Assembly (NCBI RefSeq): GCF_001939065.1
Contig: NZ_MPSZ01000001.1
Location: 124,001 to 188,000, forward strand
Origin: Exiguobacterium indicum HHS 31
GTDB lineage: Bacteria > Bacillota > Bacilli > Exiguobacteriales > Exiguobacteriaceae
Length of the DNA: 64,000 bases
Direction: 5' to 3'
Every line of letters begins with the position of its first letter. Positions within the stretch are counted from its first letter, which is position 1. This document shows, piece after piece, positions 26,243 through 33,223 of the stretch. The position numbers were made by a program, and so were the translations under genes. The notes below the pieces were generated by a model that did no database searches, was not told the DNA's origin, and was given only the letters and a program-made list of their open reading frames with translations.

Positions 26243-27039
26243 ACGCGTTACGAACGATTGGGGGAGAGTTGAAGGATCATCTATATCTGATCTTTCGGCT
26301 CTCGCTTTATGAAACAAAGAGTCAATATAGCATGCAATACCTGGGTTGGTTTTGGGAGATCATGACGCCACTACTCCAAATCGGTGTCTACTGGGTCGTA
26401 TTCGGCTTCGGGATTCGTGGTGGGCATCCAGTCGATGGAATTCCGTTCGTTTTTTGGCTCGTCAGCGGATTGATTGCTTGGTTCTTCATCGGCAGTACGA
26501 TTCCAAGTGGTTCCCGGTCGATTTATGGTCGGGTCGCCCTCGTCTCGAAGATGCATTTTCCATTGAGTACGATTCCGGCGTATGTCATTTTGGCACAATT
26601 CTACCGTCATCTCGCGATGATTGCTTTGACGATCATTTTAGGGTGTGCCTTCGGTTACTTCCCGGGATGGCATACGTTTGAACTCCTATATATCGTACCG
26701 GCGGGCGTCGTATTCCTCTATGCGGTTTCCTTATTGTTATCCGCACTTGCGACGATGATTCGAGATGTGCAAAACATGGTGACATCTGCGATTCGCATGC
26801 TGATGTATTTAACACCAATCATGTGGATTCCGCCAGATCACTCGTTATTTAAGATGTTGTTGATGTTAAACCCACTCGTTTATTTGATTGAGGGATATCG
26901 GTCCGCACTCATCGGAACGGGTTATCTGCTCGATCATATGTGGTACGGCGTGTATTTCTGGTGTATGACGCTCGCAATCTTACTTGTTGGAGCATCGATT
27001 CACATTCGATTCCGACGCTATTTCATCGATTACGTATAG
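26239..27039 (+). CDS. ABC-2 type polysaccharide export permease (TagG/Wzm-like)
   Basis: A 266-aa membrane protein with six predicted helices and a polar N terminus containing YETKSQYSMQYLGWFWEIMTPLLQI, spread over about residues 23-47, which is typical of TagG/Wzm permeases. ATMIRDVQNMV and LMYLTPIMW are further family marks. With the next gene it forms an exporter that carries a completed lipid-linked polymer across the membrane. It overlaps wecC by four bases and is followed 11 bp later by the ATPase gene. The exported polymer is inferred from the neighbouring genes. Confidence 0.92.
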   Translation: MNALRTIGGELKDHLYLIFRLSLYETKSQYSMQYLGWFWEIMTPLLQIGVYWVVFGFGIRGGHPVDGIPFVFWLVSGLIAWFFIGSTIPSGSRSIYGRVALVSKMHFPLSTIPAYVILAQFYRHLAMIALTIILGCAFGYFPGWHTFELLYIVPAGVVFLYAVSLLLSALATMIRDVQNMVTSAIRMLMYLTPIMWIPPDHSLFKMLLMLNPLVYLIEGYRSALIGTGYLLDHMWYGVYFWCMTLAILLVGASIHIRFRRYFIDYV

Positions 27040-27050
27040 GAGGGAGAACG

Positions 27051-27881
27051 ATGGGTCATGTCGTGTTTGAGAATGTATCGAAACGGTACATGCTCTATGC
27101 CCGACCGATCGACAAGCTAAAGGAAGTGTTGTTCGGTAAGGTGAATGGAAAATCGTTCTATGCTCTGAAGAACGTCTCCTTTTCTGTGGAAGAGGGAGAA
27201 ATCGTCGGTGTCGTTGGCATCAACGGAAGTGGGAAATCGACACTATCGCATCTGCTTGCTAACGTGACACCACCGACGTACGGTCGGGTCACATTGGGTG
27301 GAAAGTCAGCATTGATTGCCATCTCTAGTGGATTGAATAGTCAACTGACAGGGCGAGATAACATTGAATTAAAAGGGCTAATGATGGGCTTGACGAAACG
27401 ACAAATCGAGACGATTACTCCAGAAATTCTAGAGTTCGCTGATATCGGGGAGTTTATCGATCAGCCGGTCAAGACATATTCGAGCGGCATGCGAGCTCGG
27501 ATTGGTTTTGCGATCTCGATTCATATTAATCCAGATATCTTGATCATCGACGAAGCACTCTCAGTCGGAGACCAAACGTTTACCGAAAAGTGCCTCGATA
27601 AGATGCGTGAATTCCGCGATCAAGGGAAAACGATTTTTTTCGTCAGTCATTCGCTCAGCCAGGTAAAGAGTTTCTGTACAAAAATCCTTTGGTTGGAATA
27701 CGGGGAAGTACGTCTATTTGGTCCGACGAACGAAACGTTGGCTGAATACAATAAATATCTATATTGGTACAAACAGTTATCAAAAAAGCAAGCCTCCCAT
27801 TACGTAGCTAAGAAACGAACGGAACGGATTGGTTCCGTGGATCAGCAAATGATGGGCGAGACGATTGAACAATCGTCATGA
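27051..27881 (+). CDS. ABC polysaccharide export ATPase, short form (TagH/Wzt-like)
   Basis: A 276-aa nucleotide-binding subunit. I use ATG 27051 because AGGAGGGA lies just before it; the open frame runs back into the permease gene. Walker A is GINGSGKST (residues 56-64), the signature is YSSGMRAR, and Walker B is LIIDEAL with D167 E168. The sequence ends some 30 residues after the ATPase core, so neither the TagH extension nor the carbohydrate-binding domain of Wzt is present. It pairs with the permease upstream. Confidence 0.92.
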   Translation: MGHVVFENVSKRYMLYARPIDKLKEVLFGKVNGKSFYALKNVSFSVEEGEIVGVVGINGSGKSTLSHLLANVTPPTYGRVTLGGKSALIAISSGLNSQLTGRDNIELKGLMMGLTKRQIETITPEILEFADIGEFIDQPVKTYSSGMRARIGFAISIHINPDILIIDEALSVGDQTFTEKCLDKMREFRDQGKTIFFVSHSLSQVKSFCTKILWLEYGEVRLFGPTNETLAEYNKYLYWYKQLSKKQASHYVAKKRTERIGSVDQQMMGETIEQSS

Positions 27882-27903
27882 AATGAGATAGGGGATGAAG
27901 TAA

Positions 27904-29004
27904 ATGAAACGTGTCATGCTTGTATTCGGAACACGACCAGAGGCGATCAAAATGGCGCCGGTCGTCAAAGCACTTGAAAATCGTCAGGACGTCGAACCAA
28001 TCGTCGTTGTTACTGCACAGCACCGAGAGATGCTCGATCAGGTCCTTGAACTGTTCGAAATCACACCGGACCATGACTTGGATTTGATGCGTCCGCGTCA
28101 GACGTTAGAGGAAATGACAGCGCGTATCCTAAACGCGATGCGTCGCGTCCTCGAAAAGGAACAGCCGGATCTCGTCCTTGTCCATGGGGATACGACGACG
28201 ACGTTCGCTGCTTCTTTAGCGGCGTTCTATCAACAGATTCCAGTCGGTCATGTGGAAGCAGGACTACGGACATATGAAAAGTATGCGCCGTTCCCAGAAG
28301 AGATGAATCGTCAATTGACAGGTGTGTTGGCGGATTATCATTTTGCACCGACTGAACAGGCCGCAATGAACTTACGTGCTGAGAACAAGCAGACGCCAAT
28401 CATTGTAACCGGTAATACGGTCATCGATGCGTTGAAGACGACTGTATCACCGACATATACACATCCTGTCCTTTCGCGCCTAGAGAAGTCGGGACGAAAA
28501 CTTGTCTTGCTGACCGTTCATCGCCGTGAGAATCATTTACAACTGGCAACGATTTTTGAGGCGATTGAACGATTAGCAAATGATCATCCAGAAATCGAAA
28601 TCGTCTATCCGGTTCATCCGAATCCGGTCGTACTAGAAGCGGCAGCTCGCTTGGAGCATCATCCGCGGATTCAATTGATCGAACCGCTTGATGTCTTTGA
28701 CTTCCATAATCTTGCGGCTCGGGCATCCTTCATTCTGACCGACTCAGGTGGGATTCAAGAGGAAGCACCTTCGCTCGGCGTGCCTGTCCTTGTCTTACGG
28801 GAGACGACAGAGCGTCCAGAAGGGGTCGAAGCTGGAACGTTGAAGCTCGTCGGGACGAATCCAGAGATGATTTATACGATGAGTCATCAATTGTTGACGG
28901 ATCAGGTGTTCTATCAATCGATGGCACAAGCGGCGAATCCTTATGGCGATGGACAAGCGGCGGAGCGAATCGTCGATGCCATCATGAGTGAGGTACCTGT
29001 ATGA
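27904..29004 (+). CDS. wecB: UDP-N-acetylglucosamine 2-epimerase (non-hydrolysing)
   Basis: Interconverts UDP-GlcNAc and UDP-ManNAc, feeding WecC. It has 366 aa, standard length. Motifs include VFGTRPEAIKMAPVV at the N terminus, VHGDTTTTFAASLAAFY, HVEAGLRTY, PFPEEMNRQL, TVHRRENH, and the UDP site LTDSGGIQEEAPSLGVPVLVLR over the C-terminal domain. Bacillus homologues are called mnaA/yvyH. It overlaps the next, unknown gene by ATGA. Epimerase plus dehydrogenase in one unit is the basis for predicting a ManNAcA-containing polymer. Confidence 0.95.
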   Translation: MKRVMLVFGTRPEAIKMAPVVKALENRQDVEPIVVVTAQHREMLDQVLELFEITPDHDLDLMRPRQTLEEMTARILNAMRRVLEKEQPDLVLVHGDTTTTFAASLAAFYQQIPVGHVEAGLRTYEKYAPFPEEMNRQLTGVLADYHFAPTEQAAMNLRAENKQTPIIVTGNTVIDALKTTVSPTYTHPVLSRLEKSGRKLVLLTVHRRENHLQLATIFEAIERLANDHPEIEIVYPVHPNPVVLEAAARLEHHPRIQLIEPLDVFDFHNLAARASFILTDSGGIQEEAPSLGVPVLVLRETTERPEGVEAGTLKLVGTNPEMIYTMSHQLLTDQVFYQSMAQAANPYGDGQAAERIVDAIMSEVPV

Positions 29005-29486
29005 GTCAACGTATTCCTCCAGCGATTTATCAATTCTTTCCATTCGGAACGCAGGAAAAAATCTTGCTTGAGGATGCTACAGATGGTGTCTATTTTGATT
29101 TTCAAGAAGCGACGGCAGACGACAAATTGTACATTCAGTTGTTTGATCAAGGATTTCAACATCCGCCTTCAAAGTTATACCGATCAGACGCAACGATTAC
29201 AGGAGATCTCATCGAGGTGACCTGTCATTTCGAAGTCGATGCACCATGTGTCGTTCAGTTATTCAAGATGCAATATGGACAGAAAAAACGGATGGGATCG
29301 GAAACGGAAACCGTCACATTGACGAATGCGACAGTCGTTCATGTACAGATGAAACGAGTACCAGGAGCGAAGTATTTCAAGGTGGCATGGAAGTTCTTGC
29401 AAGAGGGGAGCTTCCGGGTCCATCTCCGGGACATTCAGATTGTGCAACATGTCACGGCAGGGGAGGAAGCGACGTATGCTATTTAG
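29001..29486 (+). CDS. Unknown beta-rich protein of the polysaccharide locus
   Basis: A 161-aa protein that I do not recognise. It has no signal peptide or membrane segment, so it is probably cytosolic. The sequence alternates hydrophobic and polar residues in strand-like blocks (KLYIQLFDQ, LIEVTCHFEV, CVVQLFKMQY, TVVHVQMKRV, YFKVAWKFL), ending with GSFRVHLRDIQIV, a pattern seen at the end of jelly-roll carbohydrate-binding modules. It overlaps wecB by ATGA and the MBOAT gene by 11 bp, so it is tightly built into the operon. A sugar-binding or assembly role is inference only. Confidence 0.75.
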   Translation: MSQRIPPAIYQFFPFGTQEKILLEDATDGVYFDFQEATADDKLYIQLFDQGFQHPPSKLYRSDATITGDLIEVTCHFEVDAPCVVQLFKMQYGQKKRMGSETETVTLTNATVVHVQMKRVPGAKYFKVAWKFLQEGSFRVHLRDIQIVQHVTAGEEATYAI

Positions 29487-30864
29487 TTCGACGATATTCT
29501 TATTTCTGTTCTTACCGACTGTGTTGATCGTCTATTACCTACTCCCACGCCGCTTCCGAAATGGCTGGTTATTAGTGACGAGTCTATTCTTTTATGCATT
29601 CGGAGAACCGCGTTTTGCATTGCTGATGCTACTGAGCGTCACAATCAACTACTTCTTCGCCTTGTTTGTCGATCTGTATCGACACCGAATCGGCGTCAAG
29701 TGGATCATGTTCAGCATGATCGTAGTCAATCTGGGGTTACTCGGCTGGTTCAAGTACAGCGGATTTTTTGTTCGTTCAGTCAACGAGACATTCGGATTAG
29801 GATGGTTCGTACCAGAAGTCGTCTTGCCACTCGGGATCTCGTTCTATACGTTTCATGCGATGAGTTATGTCATCGACATCTACAAAGGGAAGGAAGCGGT
29901 GCAAAAGAATCCGCTTGACCTCGCCCTTTATATCGCGTTCTTTCCCCAACTCGTCGCGGGTCCGATCGTTCGCTATAACACGATTGCGAGCCAAATCGAG
30001 TCACGAGAAGAGACGGTTTCCGATTTTGCCCGAGGGGTTCGTCGGTTTACGATCGGCTTAGCTAAAAAACTGATTCTTGCCAATGGATGTGGTCAGGTCG
30101 CGGATGCCATCTTCAATATGAAAGATCTTTCGATGGGGCTTGCTTGGATCGGCATCATCGCCTACGCCTTACAAATCTATTTCGATTTTTCGGGATACAG
30201 TGATATGGCGATTGGACTAGCTTTGATGTTCGGATTTCATTTTCTTGAGAATTTTAACTATCCCTACATTTCAAAGTCAGTTTCTGAATTTTGGCGTCGT
30301 TGGCATATTTCGCTTGGATCGTGGTTCCGGGATTATGTCTACATCCCGCTTGGTGGAAATCGTGTCTCACCATGGTTACAGTATCGCAACTTAGCAATTG
30401 TCTGGATGCTGACAGGTCTTTGGCATGGTGCGAGTTGGACGTTTGTCGCGTGGGGAGCGTATTACGGAATCTGGATCATGCTCGAGAAAGCATTTCTCGG
30501 GAAATGGTTGGAGAAAATGCCAGTCTTCTCGACCGTTTGGACACTCGTACTCGTGTTGGTCGGTTGGGTATTCTTCCGTTCCGAGACGTTCCCAGAAGCC
30601 GTTACTTACATTCAAGCGATGTTCGTACCAGATGTAATCTGGGATGAACGCGCGAGCTACCAGCTTGTCCAAAATGGTGTTCTATTGCTTGTCGCGTGTA
30701 TCGCAGCGACACCGATTCCGAAAATCATCGGAGAGCGATTAGTCGTGTCACTCGGAAGAATTGGTACGACGATGCAGTATGGGTATGCGATGTTGCTACT
30801 ATTTTTGGCGACATCAGCACTTGTTGCAAGTACGTTTAACCCATTCATCTATTTCCGCTTCTAA
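29476..30864 (+). CDS. MBOAT O-acyltransferase (AlgI/DltB family)
   Basis: A 462-aa polytopic membrane protein starting at ATG 29476 after GGGGAGGAAG. It begins MLFSSTIFLFLFLP, as AlgI proteins do. Key motifs are FWRRWHISLGSWFRDYVYIPLGG (about residues 272-294) and the catalytic histidine H317 in LWHGASWTF. AlgI-type MBOATs pass acetyl groups across the membrane for O-acetylation of an extracellular polysaccharide. The AlgJ/DHHW-type partner follows 15 bp later, as in alginate-type acetylation machines. Acetylation rather than D-alanylation is favoured because no dltA or dltC is present. Confidence 0.92.
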   Translation: MLFSSTIFLFLFLPTVLIVYYLLPRRFRNGWLLVTSLFFYAFGEPRFALLMLLSVTINYFFALFVDLYRHRIGVKWIMFSMIVVNLGLLGWFKYSGFFVRSVNETFGLGWFVPEVVLPLGISFYTFHAMSYVIDIYKGKEAVQKNPLDLALYIAFFPQLVAGPIVRYNTIASQIESREETVSDFARGVRRFTIGLAKKLILANGCGQVADAIFNMKDLSMGLAWIGIIAYALQIYFDFSGYSDMAIGLALMFGFHFLENFNYPYISKSVSEFWRRWHISLGSWFRDYVYIPLGGNRVSPWLQYRNLAIVWMLTGLWHGASWTFVAWGAYYGIWIMLEKAFLGKWLEKMPVFSTVWTLVLVLVGWVFFRSETFPEAVTYIQAMFVPDVIWDERASYQLVQNGVLLLVACIAATPIPKIIGERLVVSLGRIGTTMQYGYAMLLLFLATSALVASTFNPFIYFRF

Positions 30865-30879
30865 AAAGGAGGTCTACTG

Positions 30880-32055
30880 ATGGCACAGCCACTTGAAACA
30901 GAAAATAAGCAGGGACAAAAACGGACGACTTCTTTTGAACGGATCATGATGTGGGTGACGACGATTAGTTTTTTACTCATCTTGTTAACGATTGGTATCG
31001 GAACGATCGTCCGAGAGGATCGTGTGCGTTCCCAGTTAGAAAACCGTACGCTCGCACAATCGGTCAATCCGACGATCGAAGGAATCGCGACTGGAAAAGA
31101 CATGCTGAAGATGGAGACGTATTTCACGGATCAACTACTTTTGCGGGGAACGTTCGTTGAGATGCAAGCGCTACTATCGAAGGATGTCTTCAGACAGCCA
31201 TTTCGTAATGGAATCTATACAGCTAAAAATGGCTATATGATCGAACCGAGTGCCTCGACTCAAGTCCAGATTCCAAACGCGTTTCAGCAATTCGTGCAAG
31301 AAGTCGATCGACCCGTATATATGGCGCTAGCTCCATCGAAGACGGTCATTGCTGAACGCGATCAGTTGATCCCATCGTATGTTGCTTCGAATGCACGGAC
31401 ACGTTACGCAGGAATGATTCGTGACTTCAAGGCTGCCGGGATGACGAATTTGTCACTTGATCAATTAAAACTAACGGACTACTTCAAGACGGATCATCAC
31501 TGGAATATCGACGGGGCAGCGTCAGCATACCAGACGATTACGAAGGGGATGGGCTTGCAACCGGTCACACCATCAAAAGCAGATCGTAAAGAGGATGAGC
31601 ATACCTATTATGGTTCATTAGCGCGAAAGACGACGCTTGCGTACGCGACGTCCGGTGATCAGTTAGCTTATTATGGACCAGCATTCTTTAAAGGGATCGA
31701 TGTCTGTTACGACGGGGCATGCGATCGCCCAGTCATTGATGAATCCTTCGTTCAGCAGGAGGGAGATTACGTCGATCGGTATGAAGTATTCTTGCGCGGG
31801 AATCACGGCATCATGTCGATGAAGGAGCAGACGAAGAATGATCGCCCAACGATTCTCGTCTTAAAGGATTCATTCGCGAATCCCGTCTTACCGTTCCTTG
31901 CTAAAAGTGCCAATCTGGAAGTCGTCGACGTTCGTTATGTGCCAAAATCATTCGACGTCTCGCAGTTCGCTAAACAAAAACAAGTCGACTCCGTATTGTT
32001 CCTGCATAATTCGAACATTGCTGGATTGATGAAGACGTATGAAAACACACTATGA
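30880..32055 (+). CDS. DHHW/AlgJ-like SGNH O-acetylation protein
   Basis: A 391-aa protein with one N-terminal membrane anchor (about residues 24-45) and an extracellular domain. It carries DHHW at residues 205-208 (KTDHHWN) and KDSF with S331. The Asp-x-His plus Ser arrangement matches the catalytic set of AlgJ/AlgX acetyltransferases. It would take acetyl groups from the MBOAT protein encoded upstream and place them on the polymer. AGGAGG precedes the start. Two cysteines in VCYDGACD could form a disulfide. An esterase role cannot be excluded. Confidence 0.85.
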   Translation: MAQPLETENKQGQKRTTSFERIMMWVTTISFLLILLTIGIGTIVREDRVRSQLENRTLAQSVNPTIEGIATGKDMLKMETYFTDQLLLRGTFVEMQALLSKDVFRQPFRNGIYTAKNGYMIEPSASTQVQIPNAFQQFVQEVDRPVYMALAPSKTVIAERDQLIPSYVASNARTRYAGMIRDFKAAGMTNLSLDQLKLTDYFKTDHHWNIDGAASAYQTITKGMGLQPVTPSKADRKEDEHTYYGSLARKTTLAYATSGDQLAYYGPAFFKGIDVCYDGACDRPVIDESFVQQEGDYVDRYEVFLRGNHGIMSMKEQTKNDRPTILVLKDSFANPVLPFLAKSANLEVVDVRYVPKSFDVSQFAKQKQVDSVLFLHNSNIAGLMKTYENTL

Positions 32056-32068
32056 AGGAGTTCATGAC

Positions 32069-32995
32069 ATGAGATCCCGAATGGCGAAAAGAAAACCACG
32101 CCTTGTTTGGCGCGTATTGAGTGCGCTCCTACTAGGGTTCGTTCTGATTGCTAGTACATCAGCTGGTTTAGCTTTTTTAAAAGTGAAGCAAACGGCAGAC
32201 GCGTTCTTAACACCGTTAGATGGAGAGCGGCCGAAACCACTCGAATCGATGAAGCCGGTCAATGTCTTATTACTGGGCGTGGATGAACGGAAAAACGATA
32301 AAGGACGTGCCGATGCCATCATGCTTCTTTCATTCAATCCAAAAACAAGACAAGCGACTTCCCTGTCCATTCCAAGAGATATGCAGGTAACCGTGCCGTC
32401 TGGCGAAAAGACTAAAATCAATCATACCTATGCCTATGGGGGGGTGAAAGAGACAGTCGAGACGGTGGAGCAGACGTTTGAGACCGATATTCCTTATTAT
32501 GCGAAAATCAACATGGATGGATTGATTGAGTTGGTCGATGCTGTTGGGGGTGTCACGGTCGACAATCCATCTGCCTTCAGTTGGAACGACCGTCGTCTTC
32601 AAAAGGAGTATGAGAAAGGGAAAATTCATCTGACGGGTCTTGAAGCGAGTGGTTACGCTCGGATGCGAAAGCAAGATCCACTCGGCGATATGGGACGACA
32701 AATTCGTCAGCGTCAAGTGCTAGAAGCCGTCGGAATGAAGCTTGCTGGACCACAGTTGTTGACGCAACTCGAAAAGATTACGGACGTCATGAAAAACAAC
32801 TTTACGACGAATATTGGACTCGATGTCGCAGCGCAACTAGCGCAGGAAAATCAGCGGGGGTTCGAACAATTAAAGCCGCTGAAAATCGAGGGAGAAGGAT
32901 ATATCGCAAGTGATGGTGTCTGGTATTTCTTTGCATCGGACGAATCAATGGAACAGACGAAGCAGACAATCGCTAAACTTCTTGCACGATCGTAA
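32069..32995 (+). CDS. LytR-CpsA-Psr (LCP) wall-polymer ligase
   Basis: A 308-aa type II membrane protein. ATG 32069 is chosen because GAAGGAG lies 8 bases upstream. One transmembrane helix (about 18-36) is followed by the LCP domain: NVLLLGVDER, MLLSFNPKT, SIPRDMQV with R103 and D104, KINHTYAYGG, and LVDAVGGVTVDNP. LCP enzymes move a finished glycopolymer from its undecaprenyl diphosphate carrier to peptidoglycan. Its place at the end of the locus says that the exported polymer is anchored to the wall rather than released. A terminator follows. Confidence 0.93.
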   Translation: MRSRMAKRKPRLVWRVLSALLLGFVLIASTSAGLAFLKVKQTADAFLTPLDGERPKPLESMKPVNVLLLGVDERKNDKGRADAIMLLSFNPKTRQATSLSIPRDMQVTVPSGEKTKINHTYAYGGVKETVETVEQTFETDIPYYAKINMDGLIELVDAVGGVTVDNPSAFSWNDRRLQKEYEKGKIHLTGLEASGYARMRKQDPLGDMGRQIRQRQVLEAVGMKLAGPQLLTQLEKITDVMKNNFTTNIGLDVAAQLAQENQRGFEQLKPLKIEGEGYIASDGVWYFFASDESMEQTKQTIAKLLARS

Positions 32996-33031
32996 GCTAT
33001 AACTAGTAGTACCATCAGACAAATCAGGATG

Positions 33032-33069
33032 AGCGTCTCTAGCACATGATTGTGGAGACGCTTTTTTTC
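33032..33069 (+). terminator. Terminator of the polysaccharide locus
   Basis: AGCGTCTC (33032-33039) pairs with GAGACGCT (33055-33062), then TTTTTTT. Confidence 0.88.
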
Positions 33070-33158
33070 TGTCTTCCTCTGATGTAACTCCCCATTCTTT
33101 TTGAAAAAAAGTGCTTGGTTCAAAAGTCTTATTTTCGACCAAACCGATGAAATAGGCT

Positions 33159-33187
33159 TTGACAGGACTTGTAAACGGATGCAAAAT
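33159..33187 (+). promoter_or_regulatory. Promoter of the pullulanase gene
   Basis: TTGACA (33159-33164), 17 bases, CAAAAT (33182-33187). The -35 is perfect and the -10 matches 4 of 6. The predicted start of transcription lies inside the cre site. Confidence 0.65.
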
Positions 33188-33200
33188 GAAAACGATTACA
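33187..33200 (+). promoter_or_regulatory. CcpA operator (cre) at the pullulanase promoter
   Basis: TGAAAACGATTACA matches the cre consensus TGWNANCGNTNWCA at every position. It directly abuts the -10 box, a position typical for CcpA repression, so glucose should shut off pullulanase synthesis. Confidence 0.85.
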
Positions 33201-33223
33201 TACCAAAAGGAGATGGCTACCGT

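Noticed and set aside
18585-32995. Polysaccharide locus as a recently acquired island
   Set aside because: No tRNA, integrase, transposase or flanking repeats, and codon and base composition look the same as in the neighbouring genes; nothing in the window supports recent transfer.
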